From positions 62,001 through 126,000 of the forward strand of contig NW_024086765.1 of NCBI RefSeq assembly GCF_009730915.1: DNA of 64,000 nucleotides, read 5' to 3'. A model generated the notes under the pieces. That model saw only the letters and a list, made by a program, of their open reading frames with translations, was not told where the DNA came from and ran no database searches. The position numbers and the translations under genes were made by a program. Of the stretch, positions 14,401 to 27,066 are shown in pieces. This DNA is from Dioscorea cayenensis subsp. rotundata. Lineage: Eukaryota; Streptophyta; Magnoliopsida; Dioscoreales; Dioscoreaceae. Position 1 is the stretch's first letter. The number at the start of each line of letters is the position of its first letter.

Positions 14401-17400
14401 GAGCTGGAGCTTAATCCTAGAGAACATTACAAGAGCCAACCCAAAAAAGTGAGTCTACAAAATTCTAAATTGGTAAAACCTGAGCCAAGTCCACTGTTGG
14501 GATTTAAAATTTGAATTAAGTCAGTTAAAGATAATGAAAGGTCAACTAAGTTTTGTTTAGTAACATAAAGCTAATTATATGAACTATAAGGCCTTTCTAT
14601 ATAATGATGCTTCATTTCATCCCAATATGACATGCCTCCTACACTCTCCATGTAGTCTCTTCCAAATTACATCTCAAGTTGACAAGAAATATTGAACTTC
14701 ACTAAACCAAATTCAAGAATAAAAATATAATAAATTTGCAAAGTGTTGTGAACAACAAAGAAACCACACATGCTTAAGAAATAAGCCTATATCCAGACAT
14801 TATTTCTTTTTTATGAGATTACAACTGAGACATATGGAGGTTTAGGATGTTATGAAATATATATAATAGATGTCTAGCTGCTAATTAGAAATAATGAGAG
14901 AAAGGAGGTAATTACTCCTGCTAACTAAAGAATTTCTAGGTTTATCAGCTAACAGACCCAACTACTCAAAATTCAAGAAATATGAGAAATATAAGATGGA
15001 AATCGCAAAAGGAAGAACAAACTTACACACCATAAACATATAGGTTGTCATTCCAATGATTAAATGCATTGAAGATCATCCATAAAGTGCATGTTTCGAA
15101 AGGCAAGAGTATCCCTTTAAATAGAAATGTATATTATATAATAATATAACATATGATGAATATTATTAGGTGATAAATTACTTGCAACACTCTAAACCAA
15201 CAACTTCAAAAAGTCATGCATAAAATGTCTATTAGAGATTGCAAAAATAGATTTAAACCACACATCATACTTTTTGAAACGGGGAAGCATCTTTAAATAA
15301 GAAAATTTATAAAATAAAATAAATTATACAGAAAATTGATATTATCACACCTTTCCAGTGCTGCTCCCAACAGCCATCTGGTAACCATGAATATCCTCAA
15401 ACTGCAGTGAAGTAACCTCCTGCAAAAGAAAAATAAAAGATCCACCAGAATAAACCCAAATATTGAAAAGACTAGCAACAATAGGTTAAAGCATTACCTG
15501 GTCAATATCGCCAGAATGAGCAGCAGCACTAATCCGTCCAATAGCAGTTTTCTTTCTCATATCAAAACATTCCACAGATCCATCTTCACCACCACAGGCA
15601 ACAAGACCATGCAACGCACTACATTAATAAAAAGAGAATTATTCATTAGTTTTCATATAACGACTAACTAAATGAATCCAAAATTCCAAGTTAAGCCCAA
15701 GAAAAAAAAAAAAAAGACACTAGGAAACAATCAAAAATATATTTGATAACCTTCTTGAAACCACATTTATAGCAGGTGATTGAGTGCTAAGTGATGATAG
15801 AAAACGTCCCTGCCAACCCAAAAACAAATTGAAACCTAAGGAATAAGTAATAACAAATAAATGAAGGAAATTCTAAAAATCTAATTTAATTACCTAAAAG
15901 ATTGGTCAAAACATTTTCACAGTTCAATATTAAGAATGTGTAAATGACGATAATGACTAATTGTCAATTTCTAGCATCAAGGAAAAGTAAAGTCTTGAAC
16001 AAACCTGTTCCAAATTGATTCTATACAGATCAGGATAGGAAGCCGCACAAAACAAGTCACATGACCAACAATCATAAGCGATATCCCTTCCCATCCTGGC
16101 AAAATAGAAACAATCAATTTTCTATGCACAATTCTAGGATTGATGTTTTACATTATATGTTGGTGATCTGATTTTGTAGTGAATTTTAGAAAGGTTATAA
16201 ATATGCAATGTTATGTGTAGCTTCACAAGGAAAGAATACACGATGTGATTGTCTATTTGTATATATTGAAACAAATCAGCAACAAAAGATGCAGATTGAA
16301 AAGAAAACTTCCAATCTCTTAAAAAACCAAAGTATTAGTCCCATCGTGAAAAAGGGCTAAAAAATAATCCATAAACATTTCATTAAAAGCCATAATTCAA
16401 TTCACACCTAATAAAACCATTCATAAGATAATAGGTTTGTGGGATGAAAATCCCTCATTAATCCACCATGATGAGCAATATGGTTATCTTTAAGATACAA
16501 GAAGCATACAAAGCACTACACTGGAATAATCAATATAAAAGAAAACAACCTGGGAATTCGTAAGCTGTAGTAGCTTCCATATTTTGCATGTAGGCATATA
16601 GAGCGATCAGCGCATAGAAAAGCAATCTTTGAATAATCATCAGACAGCACCTATTAAGGAAATTTTACATCATCAAAACTCTAAAAAGAACATTCAAAAA
16701 TTGGCTCCAACGCACAATGTTAACTTCTTCAAGAAATATTTTCCAAGCACAGGAATAAATCTAGTAGGCCTATCTCAGAAACAAGATAACAATGGCAGAA
16801 AAAGCAATACCATGGAAGAAGGCACCCCTTTCAAAATGTAACATATGAAAAGTTTTAGTTAAGTTTTCCAAAGATATTTATAAAAACACACCTCCGAGAT
16901 ACCATAATAGAAAGTTTATCTTCAAACACAACCATCACAAAGAGGTATTTTCCTCGATTAAACCATAAAAGAAAATTCGCTTTTTACTGAAATCATCATA
17001 AAAAGATTCTTTAGATCATTACAAAGAAGTGTTGTCAAGTCAAAAGTCGAATACTCCTGTGACTCCTTGTTTGAAGCGAACATGCATTCAATTTCCAAAA
17101 CTAAGTATTTCAACAGCTTTGAACATGAAGATTATCGAGCATAGAATATGCCACATTTCTTCTAATGTGCAAGACATGGAAATTTATAAAGGATGTACCT
17201 GAAAATCAATAATTTCTGAAACAAGATGTCTTTCAAACTTTAATGATAGTTCCCTCAATTCATACACTTTAACTTGCGGAGGGTATATACCTAAATGTCA
17301 ATGCCGAATGATCAAATTAAACATGAAGCCTCCACAAGAACAGAAAAAATGTTAAGTTTACCATACACCAATTTGTACGAATTATACGACTTAGCATACC

Positions 17401-18117
17401 AAGCTGTGATGCCAGCATCAACTAATGAGCATTGAGATAAAGATTTAAACTCGAAAAATACCTGATGCAACAACATAATCTCCATCAGCAGTAACCTTAA
17501 TTTTTGTTGTCGCGGTCTCAAACCTAAAATCTTGGATCAAATCCACCCTTTGAAGATAGCCTAGCATTATTTAAAAATTATTAAAGGGAAATTCCACCAT
17601 TAAACCGGATAGCACCAAAAACTAAACTAACCTATCTGATTATTAAAGGAAGACAACATGAGTGGATATTATTGAATATTTCACAAGGAAACAATAACAT
17701 GAATTGTTTCTATTCTTATGTTTCCCTAGAAAAGATTAAGAACGTTTGAACTAATTTCAATGAAACAAAGTAGAATATCCTATCAAGAAGACACTGCACA
17801 AAATCAAGAACTAAGGATTCAATGTTTAGCAATCCAATCTTCAAGAAAAGCTGCTAAAGACCCTGTCATTTTACTTGATTATACCCAAATACTAACCAAT
17901 TATGCCAACTTTACTAGTTATATTTCACATAAAAGTATGATACTAACCGACAAAATAATATAATAATTCAAAGTATTATAAAAACACCTTTGTCTTTGCG
18001 AAGGGATTTGAGCTTCTTGGGAGTGAGCCATGAGGCCGGAGAGCGTTGGCCAGAGATGGAGTAGAGCTTCACACCATTAATGGAGGTGGAGTTGATCTTC
18101 CCACCATAGCTCGCCAT
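11494..18117 (-). CDS. NOL10: NOL10/Enp2-type nucleolar WD40 protein (EDA7-like), intact, 16 exons
   Basis: The product matches nucleolar protein 10 (yeast Enp2, Arabidopsis EDA7), a U3 small-subunit processome factor needed for 18S rRNA maturation and 40S assembly in the nucleolus. Exons on the minus strand: 18117-17988, 17560-17462, 17290-17199, 16650-16550, 16095-16005, 15809-15751, 15618-15498, 15419-15351, 14273-14221, 14113-14005, 13780-13610, 13513-13355, 12630-12538, 12464-12285, 12205-11994, 11851-11494. They total 2097 bases, an open 698-residue protein with GT-AG introns throughout. Residues 1 to about 365 form the WD40 propeller (for example LHGLVACGGEDGSVECFDMR and HVIRIWDPET). 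DERFKAMFEDKDFEID near 499-514 is the NUC153-type motif. An acidic and lysine-rich stretch lies near 540-578, and an RGG-like tail (GGRGGGRGRGRGRG) ends the protein. The start MASYGGKIN is the conserved family start. A truncated paralogue lies at 40.3-53.8 kb. Confidence 0.94.
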
Positions 18118-19923
18118 GGACGAATGCACACTAGGGTTTGTCACCAAAAATCAAAATGTTATTAATATAAGGTTTTGATATGCATGGTTCATTCATAACA
18201 ATGTCCAAAAGTTAAAATAATTCTGTGTTGGAATATTATGTGCTTTGATTAACAATGAATAGAAAAAGTTTTAGCGTATCATAAGGCATCAAGACATGCA
18301 AGCACCAAAATCAACAAACAGTATTACTAAAGTGTGCATGGAATAAGCATCATCGTTTAAAGAAATACAAAGGTTCTTGCTTTCTTGAACCAAGAGATAA
18401 AACCTCAAAATAGTTAATTAATGCATAGGATGAATAATTAAATTCAATTGCCTTTTCAATCAGATTCGGGTTGAACTTCAGATTTAAAGATATTTCCCAG
18501 ATGAATAGTCAAGTAGGGTGAATGATTAAACAAAACAATTGACAACCAAGTGGAAAAGTAAGTGAAGACTAGGGATGGAACCTGAGTAAGCTGCCAAAGA
18601 AGTAGACTTAGGAAGCTGCCAATAGAGCAAACTTGGGATGGAACCAATTAAGCAGGCTGCCAATTGAGTAATAGACTTGGGAAGACTCGGGATGGAAATA
18701 GTTTTAGCTGAAACATAAATGAGGACATTAAATATAATACCAGTGATTAAAAAAGACAAGCCAACCAACAATTTGAAAAAGCAATTGAGTTAATGGAAAA
18801 TACATAATAAGATGAATTCAGTCACTACGAGGATACAATGATGTAAAACTTATATATTCTCTCATCAACTCAGATCGGTAGATGACACTTGTATACTTGC
18901 CTTACTTTATTCAAAATATACAACGCATTTAATTAAAATATAAAATATAAAAACTAAAGAAAATCATGTTGGAGTAGTTCCCACACAAAAATGTAATGAC
19001 ATAATCACAAAGAAGACAGATTCAGTGCCTGGATTCTATCTGCTTGGAGATTTGTCACACTTCTATGCCACTTGCTCAATTGTGCTGTCTGTGACTTTCG
19101 ATTCTTTTTTTGCTGGACACATTGAGATCGCTTGTAGTCTATGATCATGAATCATATCAATTAATTCTAAGTATACAAAAAACCTAAATGACACTACAAA
19201 TAATTTATTCATCATATGGCCTTCCACCAGAAAAAACTAACGAGACTTCAGGGAAATGCAGGCCTTTGTAAAGTTATTCTACAACGTCCATTATGGCATG
19301 ATTTTGATCCAACAACAGCAAAAAGAATGGCAATGGCTCACCAGTTAGCAAATGAGTGTAGTGTAATAAATCATTCCCAGCAAGGCCTTCAATCAGATCC
19401 CACAATTACTTCTCATCCAGAACCTACCCCTTAAAACTTGGATATCCTGCAAAAGAGACGAAAATAATCATCTTTTTAGACCAAAAAAAATCAATGAATA
19501 GATTAAGAACACAATAAATCATTCACCCAGCCAAGCAACTGTACATTCAATGGTGAAAACACACCAAATTCTAAGGCCCTGGCAAGGGACTTTTATAAAG
19601 CATCTTGCTTGGCACTGAATTGATCAGATCCACATCATACCCTAAAAGGTGCAAAGAAAAAAACCACCGACTTGTTGCATTTCCCCCAAAAAATCCCAGC
19701 TTTTTGTGCGCTTTTGTTGATTTTGGACACAATGTGTTTGTTTTACTTGCACCTTCTAGGCTATGATGTGGATCCGAACAATTCAGTGCAGTTCTCTAAT
19801 CATACAAGCAAGATGCTTTATATAATTCCCTCGCCAAGGCCTTAGGATTCAGTGTGTTTTCACCATTGAAAATAAAAATATCAATCACAGATTCACAATT
19901 ATACATGTAAATCAAAATAGATC

Positions 19924-20060
19924 CATGTGGTGGGAAAAGGACTAAAGGGAGGCATAATACCAACCGAGAAGCTCTCGCCGGTGTTGTGTCTCGTCCAATC
20001 TCCAAACACCCAATCCAAACCCGGTGGACACGAGTCCCCAGCACAAGCAAGCTCTTTGAA
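19924..20060 (-). repeat. Leader-like repeat, copy 1 (block A)
   Basis: This is one of five copies of a GC-rich repeat, all on the minus strand. It reads from 'cactcgtgtcc...' type sequence through 'ggcgagagcttctcggttgg' to a short ORF beginning MPPFSPFPTTW at about 19981. This copy reads ATTATG where other copies read ACCATG. It lies in the duplicated flank and is not joined to a recognisable coding exon. Confidence 0.6.
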
Positions 20061-21737
20061 CACAAAAAATAATAATAATAATAATTTTGTATATCATTTT
20101 CTTATAATTTATTTCAAGCCATTAATTTAGATGAGTTCTATAGCCTGTGAAGTAGGGAAAGTCAAGTTCATGTAAACACTCACCCACATGGCTTCAAAAG
20201 TCTACAAAGTTAATGTTTATTACTAATCTTTAATTAATACAACTATAATATGGTGTCTATAGTTCGGGCACCAAATAAATTTTGAATGTTGATTTGAACA
20301 AAATTGCATCCTATTCAACAACTTTGACTTATTAAAAAATGATGTTTGTTAAGAATTATAACTTAAACAATTTCAAGAGAAAGTAAAGTTATTAACATAA
20401 CAATAAAAGACATAATTACTGTTTTATATGAAACTAAAAAAACATCTTATAAATGATAAAACAAGAACATTTCAAAAGTAGCACCAATAAAGCTCTATAA
20501 TCTTCTGTTAAGATACACAAGGAAACAGTGAAGTTTGGGCAAAACTTTTATGACTTAGCATACCTAGATTAAGACAATTGATGATTTAAAATTTGCAATT
20601 GAAAGCACAACTCATTTTAACCCCCTGAAACTAACAAACTCAAAGTATGATTACAAATTAGATTTCTCTTCTTTGGCAAGATCTTTAATAAGTTATTAAA
20701 ATAAAATTCCAAGATGGCAAGTCATGGTGATGGGCCTTAGATGAACTCTTGGTCTGACAGGGAACTTTGTTAGATTGAATAGATTTGAATATCCTCTAGG
20801 AACAAAAAATTAATCCTGATGTTTTTGGTAAAATGAAAAAAAAAATCACCTAAATCTGAAGGCAATTCTTAACTTAGTGCAACTTAGGTTGGAAAAAACA
20901 TGAGAGGTACCAACTCCAAAAGTTCTCTAATTACATAAAAGGTAATCTCCCTAAGGTTGTTTCTTCAACACAAATGCAAAACACTCAGCTTCATATATTC
21001 TTATGTAAGTTAAACTTGAAAGAATGACCAACCATTTGGGTGTCAAGGCAAAGCGTCTTACATTACCAAATCCATTATCTAACAACCATTAAAGACCACA
21101 ATTCAACAAAAGGGGCGATGGAGCAAAGGCTTCATTCAAAACATGCTGTAATAAAGGCCACACTAAATGGCATGTTCTTTAAAATATCTTATAGTTCCAT
21201 CAAGAGTTGATGGTGATAGATAACATCAATATCACAAAATGGATGGAAAATCCATTCTTCTTATTACAGAATAAAAACAGAGAAGATATGTTCTTCAAAG
21301 ATACGACATGTACCAATGAATATTTTCTGACAAACAATTGAGAAATAGTAGTTAAGTAAAGGGAACGTCAACAGGATCAACTGGTGAACAATGTTTCAAA
21401 AGTTAGCAAGTGTGTCATCACTTCGATATTAAACAATTTCACACTAAGAAAAGATTATACCAAAATTTCCATCCGATTTATCTCTTCAGATGCAAATTCC
21501 TGTTTGATTCGATATAATTCTTTTTCATGTGACAACTCATACTTTCAGATGGATCATGGATACCAAAGACAACAAATTTATCTGGAAGTTTATAGATTTG
21601 GCACAGTCCAGAAGGAAAATCTAATCAAAAACTTAGTAAACCTACAAATGGCGCAATGCACTTTGATGAACTTTTTGAATTAGAAAATAAAAATATTAAA
21701 CGCAACCATACATGTAAATCAAAATAGATTTTTCCAT

Positions 21738-22090
21738 GAGGTGGGAAAAGTACTAAAGGGAAGCATGGTACCAACTTGCGTCTTGCCTGAGCTCCGAACG
21801 GCCACTCCAAATCCGATGAACAAGAGTCCCCGACCCAAGGAAGCACTCCGATCACGGCACCCAGAAGTCCCCGATACCAACTTGCGTCTTGCCTGAGCTC
21901 CGAACGGCCACTCCAAATCCGATGAACAAGAGTCCCCGACCCAAGGAAGCACTCCGATCACGGCACCCAGAAGTCCCCGATGTAGGCTCCCAAGCACTCA
22001 CTCCGATCGTGCCAAGCACAAACCCCCGAGCACACTGACGGCGAGCAAGAGAAAGAAAGAAGGGCTCCAGAAACCAAGAAGAAGATAAGG
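21738..22090 (-). repeat. Leader-like repeat, copy 2, with pyrimidine-rich start
   Basis: This is the longest block A copy of the leader repeat. On the minus strand it starts with a CT-rich stretch (cttcttcttggtttctgg), passes GC-rich sequence (ctcgccgtcagtgtgctcgg) and ends at a short ORF starting MLPFSTFP. It looks like a plant promoter-proximal 5' untranslated region or an LTR-like leader. No coding sequence follows. Confidence 0.6.
21770..21981. repeat. Exact 106-bp tandem duplication
   Basis: Bases 21770-21875 are repeated at 21876-21981 with no difference seen. The block B counterpart near 62,930-63,050 has a single unit, so this duplication arose after the A/B split or was lost in B. 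Confidence 0.9.
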
Positions 22091-22115
22091 GTTTGGGCTT
22101 ATTTTTTATTTAACC

Positions 22116-22123
22116 TTTTTATA
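22116..22123 (-). promoter_or_regulatory. Possible TATA box upstream of leader repeat copy 2
   Basis: On the minus strand the sequence TATAAAAA lies about 30-40 bases before the CT-rich start of the leader. The block B copy keeps a related TATAAAG at 63213-63207. Position and conservation fit a core promoter, but no transcript start is visible from sequence. Confidence 0.35.
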
Positions 22124-22260
22124 AAATTTATATTTGATTATAAATTCAATTTGAAAAATTTGTTCAAATAAATGAATAATCTCCCTAACACTTTTTTTTT
22201 TTTTAATGTATATCCAAAAAAACCCTTGATTTTGACATATTACGAAAAACCCCCTCTTTT

Positions 22261-22465
22261 ATTTTATTTTTTTTATTTTTTATTTTTTGAGAAAGGCGGT
22301 AAACGTTGGAACTCAGAGACGAACACGTGAGGGAGCCGTACTCACCACCGAACCGTGCCCTCACCTTACGAGGGATGGGAATCGAACTCGGGAAGCCACG
22401 CTCGACACTCAAGACAAACACCCTACACAAAAGACCCGATGTCAATAGACCAAATGGTCGTTGGC
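22261..22465 (-). mobile_element. tRNA-derived SINE with target-site duplication
   Basis: On the minus strand the element carries GAGTTCGATTCCC near 22375, a close match to the polymerase III B box, with an A-box-like TGGTCTATTGACATCGGG about 60 bases upstream. It ends in an A-rich tail (plus strand 22261-22290, T-rich). It is flanked by aaaaaccccctctttt at 22245-22260 and aaaaacccctctttt ending at 22484, a target duplication differing by one base in a C run. Confidence 0.72.
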
Positions 22466-22484
22466 AAAAAAAAACCCCTCTTTT

Positions 22485-22849
22485 GGGTAAATTTTTTAGC
22501 ATATCACTAAACTTTGGCTCATTTTCACTTTGATCACTGAACTTCAATTTGTATCAATTTGATCATTCAATTTTAATTTGATTTCATTTGGTAGTAAATT
22601 AAGGGATTTTGGCCACCAAATGAATAATGTGGCTCTTTTTCGATGACATGGACACCTCTTAATAATGTGTCATGGGAATGATTGATTTAGATTTTTAGAA
22701 AGACATCTTATCAATTGAGGGTTAAAATCTTTGATTTATTATCGGTCGAAATCAAATTAAAGTTGAGTGACCAAATTAATACAAATTGAAGTTTGGTGAT
22801 CAAAGTGAAAATGAGGCAAAGTTTAGTAACCTACTAAAAAATTTACCCC
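22485..22849. mobile_element. MITE with ~105-bp terminal inverted repeats
   Basis: The left end GGGTAAATTTTTTAGCATA... (about 22485-22590) is mirrored by the right end (about 22744-22849) with scattered mismatches. The middle has no coding capacity. The GGGTAAA ends and long inverted repeats resemble Mutator-type MITEs. I could not see a clean target duplication, because the left side abuts the SINE duplication. Confidence 0.7.
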
Positions 22850-23934
22850 GCCATTTTCAAAGTCATGTAACCTTTTATCTGTTACACCGGTTCACATCCC
22901 GAGGACTAGTAAAAAACCAGCACCTCATCTTCTCTATAGTATATCGCTGCTGAAGTTTTGTTACTGTCATCCCCAGAGGAGAGAGATGTGAAGATTTGTA
23001 AGTGTTTCCCTTGCTGGAATCACCTTCTAGTTGCTGATTATAACCGGGTTTTTTAAAAATAGAGAGAAGAAGCGCTCTGTCCTCAAATCTGATTAGTATA
23101 GAGGCCGGGGTGACACCTGGTCGGCAACTTTTTTTTATGTCTTAATTTTGTGAATGAGTTTGATGAATATTCTGAATTAATTATTATTTATTATATTCCT
23201 GCTCAAATTTTGTAAGTGAAGTGTTATTTTTGACTTATGAATTTTCATAGAAAATATTGTCGATAATTAGATGAATTGAATCATATTTGTAATCCACACC
23301 TATACTTTAAGTTTGTGAAAATGCAATCTATAACCTTATTTGCTATTCAAATTTTGGAGTTATTCATTGTTACCAGGGGAAATATTATAGAATGAATTTT
23401 ATAATACCAATCAATGCACAACTCTCATCATGAATTAGCTCCCACAATAATTTTAATAAATAAATAAACTACTTTAATTAAGGAAACAACAACCCTTCAC
23501 TGTCTAGTGTCTAGTAATGAAGGAAATAACAACAAAACAACATAAAACTACAAATAACCAACCACAAGAAGAGAAAACATAAAACCTAAGCTCTTCCAAC
23601 ACCTACTGTTAATTAATGCCAAAAATCAAGCAACAATTACCCTTAATTATGATTAAAGACCATAATTAGAAATTAATTAATACCACCGGGCATCTTGGTT
23701 CACTTATTCCAAACATAACAAACAAACAAGACTACTTCCTTGATCCATTAATGGAACATTAAATCAGGCAGAAATTTAATAGAAGATTCAGTACATTAAA
23801 GTTCTTTGTTATTCAAGAACATTATGAAGCACATAGACAGTGCTTCTTCAGTAGATAACTTCTCTTATTCCAATCACTCCAAAGAAACACAGACACGATG
23901 ATGTCTGGTAAAACAATGTTGATTGTTCGAATTC
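22850..23934. other. Intergenic DNA
   Basis: No gene was seen. The part nearest 23934 probably includes the former 3' untranslated region of the cysteine synthase fragment. Confidence 0.55.
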
Positions 23935-25732
23935 TCAAGGCTCAAAAACCATGTTCTCCGCTTCATCTTTGATTGACTGGAAGAGCACAGAGGAAAGATA
24001 ACGCTCTCCGGCACTAGGTAAAATCACCTGCATTTATCAGCAAAATTCACTTAGAAATAGTACTATGCCTAGGCCTGTCAATTGATTAAGCCCGCTCTTG
24101 AGCTGGGTAAAAGTTCAAGCTCAAAATTAATTTCAAGCCGAGATTGGCTCAATTATATACAATTATTATATGAGGAACAAGAACATATTTCGACCCTCAT
24201 GGTGAAATTTAAATTTAGTTTGTTTTGCCTATTGTATAGAACAATTTAATTTTGAGCTCTTGACAACATTGTGCCTAGGCTCAACCTTTCAGAAAGCCGA
24301 CCTCAAGCAAATATATTTAAGTTAATTTTGAGCTCAAGCTGAGACCGGCACATTTATAGCCCCACATGTGCACTGGTGCCATGAAATGGATGCAAGAGAA
24401 GTTCTTCAGTTTCTAAGATTGGTTCCTAAAGTAACCAAAGCTTAATACGGCAGTCACATGAAAGCACAAAACCGGAGAAGTTTATTGAGGGAGATTCTCA
24501 AAGAATTTTTTGTGAAAATTCAACAAGAGCAGACATTTGTGTTAGTGGTAAAGGTCTGCAACAAATTTACCTCGATTAAGATCTTCGGACTGCCAGATTA
24601 GTAACTAATTTTGGAATGATTGAAAGTTTTTAGTGGCTGCACTTTGTATACTCCATATAATTTGGAGAGGAAATCAAATAATATGATTCTCTTAAGTCTT
24701 TACAGAACTTAGAAGTCGAGTAGTATACTCAAAAGATTATGTAGACTCCGCAAGAATACGAATTGATTATCAGCAAAATGTGAGCTATTGATGTTTCACA
24801 TGCGGAAAAGTTTTGCAAAGATATGCAATGCAATATTCATTTGAAGGACATGGATTTTTTTCTCAGCAATTTATTCATCTGCAGTGAAGAACTTTCAGGA
24901 TGGGAAAATTAAGATGACAAAATAATCTATGAAGCAATTGAAAAAGGTATAAGCTTACAACAATGAGTTTCCCGTCGTTTTCTGGTCTCCGGGCAAGCTT
25001 AATAGCAGCAGCGGCAGCAGCACCAGATGATATACCAACCTACAAAGTAATGTTCTATTTTTGCATCACAAACAAGAGACACTAGACAATGTATAGACTA
25101 TTATAGAATTCTCATCATTTGAGGTTTGTAAATGTAAGAGAGCATTGATAAATTCACCAACAACCCTTCCATCAGTGCAAGAAGTTTTGCTGTTTCAATA
25201 GCTTCTTCACTTGAAACCTTTTTGCCAAATCACCAACACACAAAATTTAGGTGTTTAATGTGCAATAAGAATAAAAAGATGCAGAGAAATCCAAAGTAAA
25301 AGAAGTTGAAAAAAAATAAAACCCACAAAGTACATCAAGATCAAGAAATAGTGACTGTATTTTGTGTAAATCCTCATCTAGAGTAACAGAAATCTTGAAT
25401 AGAAATTTCACAAACTACATTTTCTAGCAGTCTTCAATTATTTACACAAACCAAATTGTTTGCATAAATGATGCATGTTCTTTTTATGTACACAAAACAA
25501 ATGAATATAGGCCAATATGTTCATGAATTGATGATGTATTGCCCTTGCATCAGAAAATGTTGAAAATTTGTCAAACCACATAAATCCTTTCAAATTGCAA
25601 GATAAAATCATGAATGCACAATGACATTGCCTAAATGTGAAGTTTGGTAGCTTTTGACAATTTCATCCATAATATTAAGATCAATAACTCCAGAAATAAA
25701 GCTTACACCAATCCCTGGGATCAGGTGTGGAC
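23935..25732 (-). pseudogene. 3' fragment of a cysteine synthase (O-acetylserine thiol-lyase) gene
   Basis: Four exon-like pieces on the minus strand give the C-terminal part of a PLP-dependent O-acetylserine(thiol)lyase, the enzyme that makes cysteine from O-acetylserine and sulfide. They are 25732 to about 25650 (PHLIPGIGVSFISGVIDL), 25217-25158 (VSSEEAIETAKLLALMEGLL), 25039-24959 ([20 protein letters not shown]) and 24027-23935 ([20 protein letters not shown], ending EP and TGA). The last three have clean GT-AG borders and stay in frame. The first piece has no obvious GT donor. All upstream exons, including the PLP lysine and the phosphate-binding glycine loop, are missing as far as 27 kb, so this cannot be a working enzyme. 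It lies 1.3 kb downstream of the truncated XRN4-like gene on the same strand. The family call is firm; the isoform and compartment are not. Confidence 0.82.
24065..24365. mobile_element. Possible hAT-like MITE in the last intron of the cysteine synthase fragment
   Basis: The left part (taggcctgtcaattgatt..., with agttcaagctcaaaattaa) is loosely mirrored by the right part (ttaattttgagctcaagctg...tatagcccc). The 'CAAGCTC/GAGCTTG' richness is common in plant hAT-type MITEs. The ends and the target duplication are not clear. Confidence 0.35.
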
Positions 25733-27066
25733 CTAGAAAGAACATATTTGGTCAGTTCAAATCATGAAAATCTTGACTAAAAATTAAGGCTGGTTTGTTT
25801 TTCAGAGTTCTTTTTTTCCTATTTTCCATTTCTAATTTTGTTTTTGTAAGACATTTTTTTTGTTTTAAGAAAACATGTTTGTTTTGATATGTTCAATAAA
25901 TGAGTTTTTAAAAATGAAAACAGAAATTGTGTTTATTATAAAATTATATAAATATAGTTTTAAAAAAATTCAAACATAAAATTATATATATCTATAATAA
26001 ATTTAGTGAATTTTTTTTTTGAAAAATGGTTGCAAGATATATATATATATAAAGCACCAATTTACTATAAACACCTTGAAATATTTCATATATATGTTCA
26101 CACACATACAAATGTCCTCCACTTCAACTTAAATAATTTTATTGTTTTAGGAACGATTTTTTTTTTTTTTGGTACACATGCATCCTATTTGCGGTTGTCC
26201 CATGCTTTAACCGCTCAACCATTGAAAAGTATGAGGTCACACATATATTGAATCAAGCTACCAGCAAAAAATATAAGTTCTACCAGGATTTAGGAAATTA
26301 GAGAGCAGATGACTAGAATACAGTTGAGAATAACAAGCCAAGGACTAATTTGCAAGTAATTCACTCAATATTTGCAGTTTTCTTTGCTGCATGTTTTCAG
26401 GAGGCTGACTAATAGTAGATGTAGTTCATGCCTACCAAAATATTCACATTAAGCGAAGCTTATCTTCATTGTCTTTTCTTTCCAAAAATCATCAAAGCCA
26501 TCTTACAAAAAAGATGGATTCCACGATGAATAATGTCTTATTCTTACACACAAAAAGTAGTTTATTCTATCTATCGGCAATTAAAAGTTGGACTCCATTG
26601 CTCATAGCCAACATGATCAACAGAAAGCATCATATTTTTTTCATTGGCACCATAGATTTACCAATAAGATGGTGCATAAATTTGCTTCTCTTCACAAAAG
26701 CATTAATTTGTCAAAAAAATTTGATGTGTTTATCTCTCCAAAAACCATTCTGTAGACTAAAACCAACAAAGAATATTGTACTTCAAGATCGACATCAATA
26801 TGGACAGAGCTAGTTTAGATATCTATATTCAATGCTCAGTTGCACATTTACAACTCCATTAAGAAGATTTTGTTCACAAAATCTGTAGAGAAAAGAAAAC
26901 TGAAATAAAAGAACATGAATCTTTCGATTGATTTTGCAATTTGAGTCATTGCTACATTGCAGGATAGTAAGACATAAAGGCTAAAAAATTAATTCGTTGA
27001 ATCACGGAAAAGTAGTAATCTCAAATAAATATCATTTAAAACAGTATCCATAGTCTCTCTTGTTAC
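25733..27066. other. Gap between the cysteine synthase fragment and the XRN4-like gene
   Basis: I looked here for the missing 3' exons of XRN4 and the 5' exons of cysteine synthase and found neither. The stretch is AT-rich, with an AT microsatellite near 26037-26052 and long T runs at 25855-25865 and 26155-26170. A rearrangement breakpoint probably lies inside it. Confidence 0.55.

Larger units (their letters stand above)
18118..22190. repeat. Segmental duplication block A (NOL10 upstream flank)
   Basis: Together with NOL10 exons 1-12 (from about 13,343), this stretch is repeated in the same orientation from about 40,317 to 63,270 (block B). Matching landmarks include the 'gggatggaacc' repeats (18550-18690 and 54250-54390), the segments at 19000-19180 and 55850-56100, at 19200-19440 and 56140-56360, at 19740-19990 and 57040-57290, and at 21570-22190 and 62740-63270. 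Block A lacks the insertions found in B and so serves as their empty site. A run of about 1.35 kb here (about 20,215-21,570) has no counterpart in B. An AAT microsatellite lies at 20070-20086. No gene was recognised; open frames such as the one at 19216-19434 match nothing I know. Confidence 0.85.

Noticed and set aside
11494..18117. Possible intronic box C/D snoRNAs in NOL10
   Set aside because: Scattered TGATGA and CTGA words occur, but I saw no pair with terminal stems at the right spacing.
19216..19434. A 72-codon plus-strand frame in block A
   Set aside because: Its block B counterpart (about 56,140-56,360) is shifted and carries stops, so there is no sign of coding constraint.
21625..21997. 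Minus-strand frames of 76 and 92 codons in leader copy 2
   Set aside because: They arise from the 106-bp tandem duplication in GC-rich leader DNA. The same frame is not kept in the block B copy.
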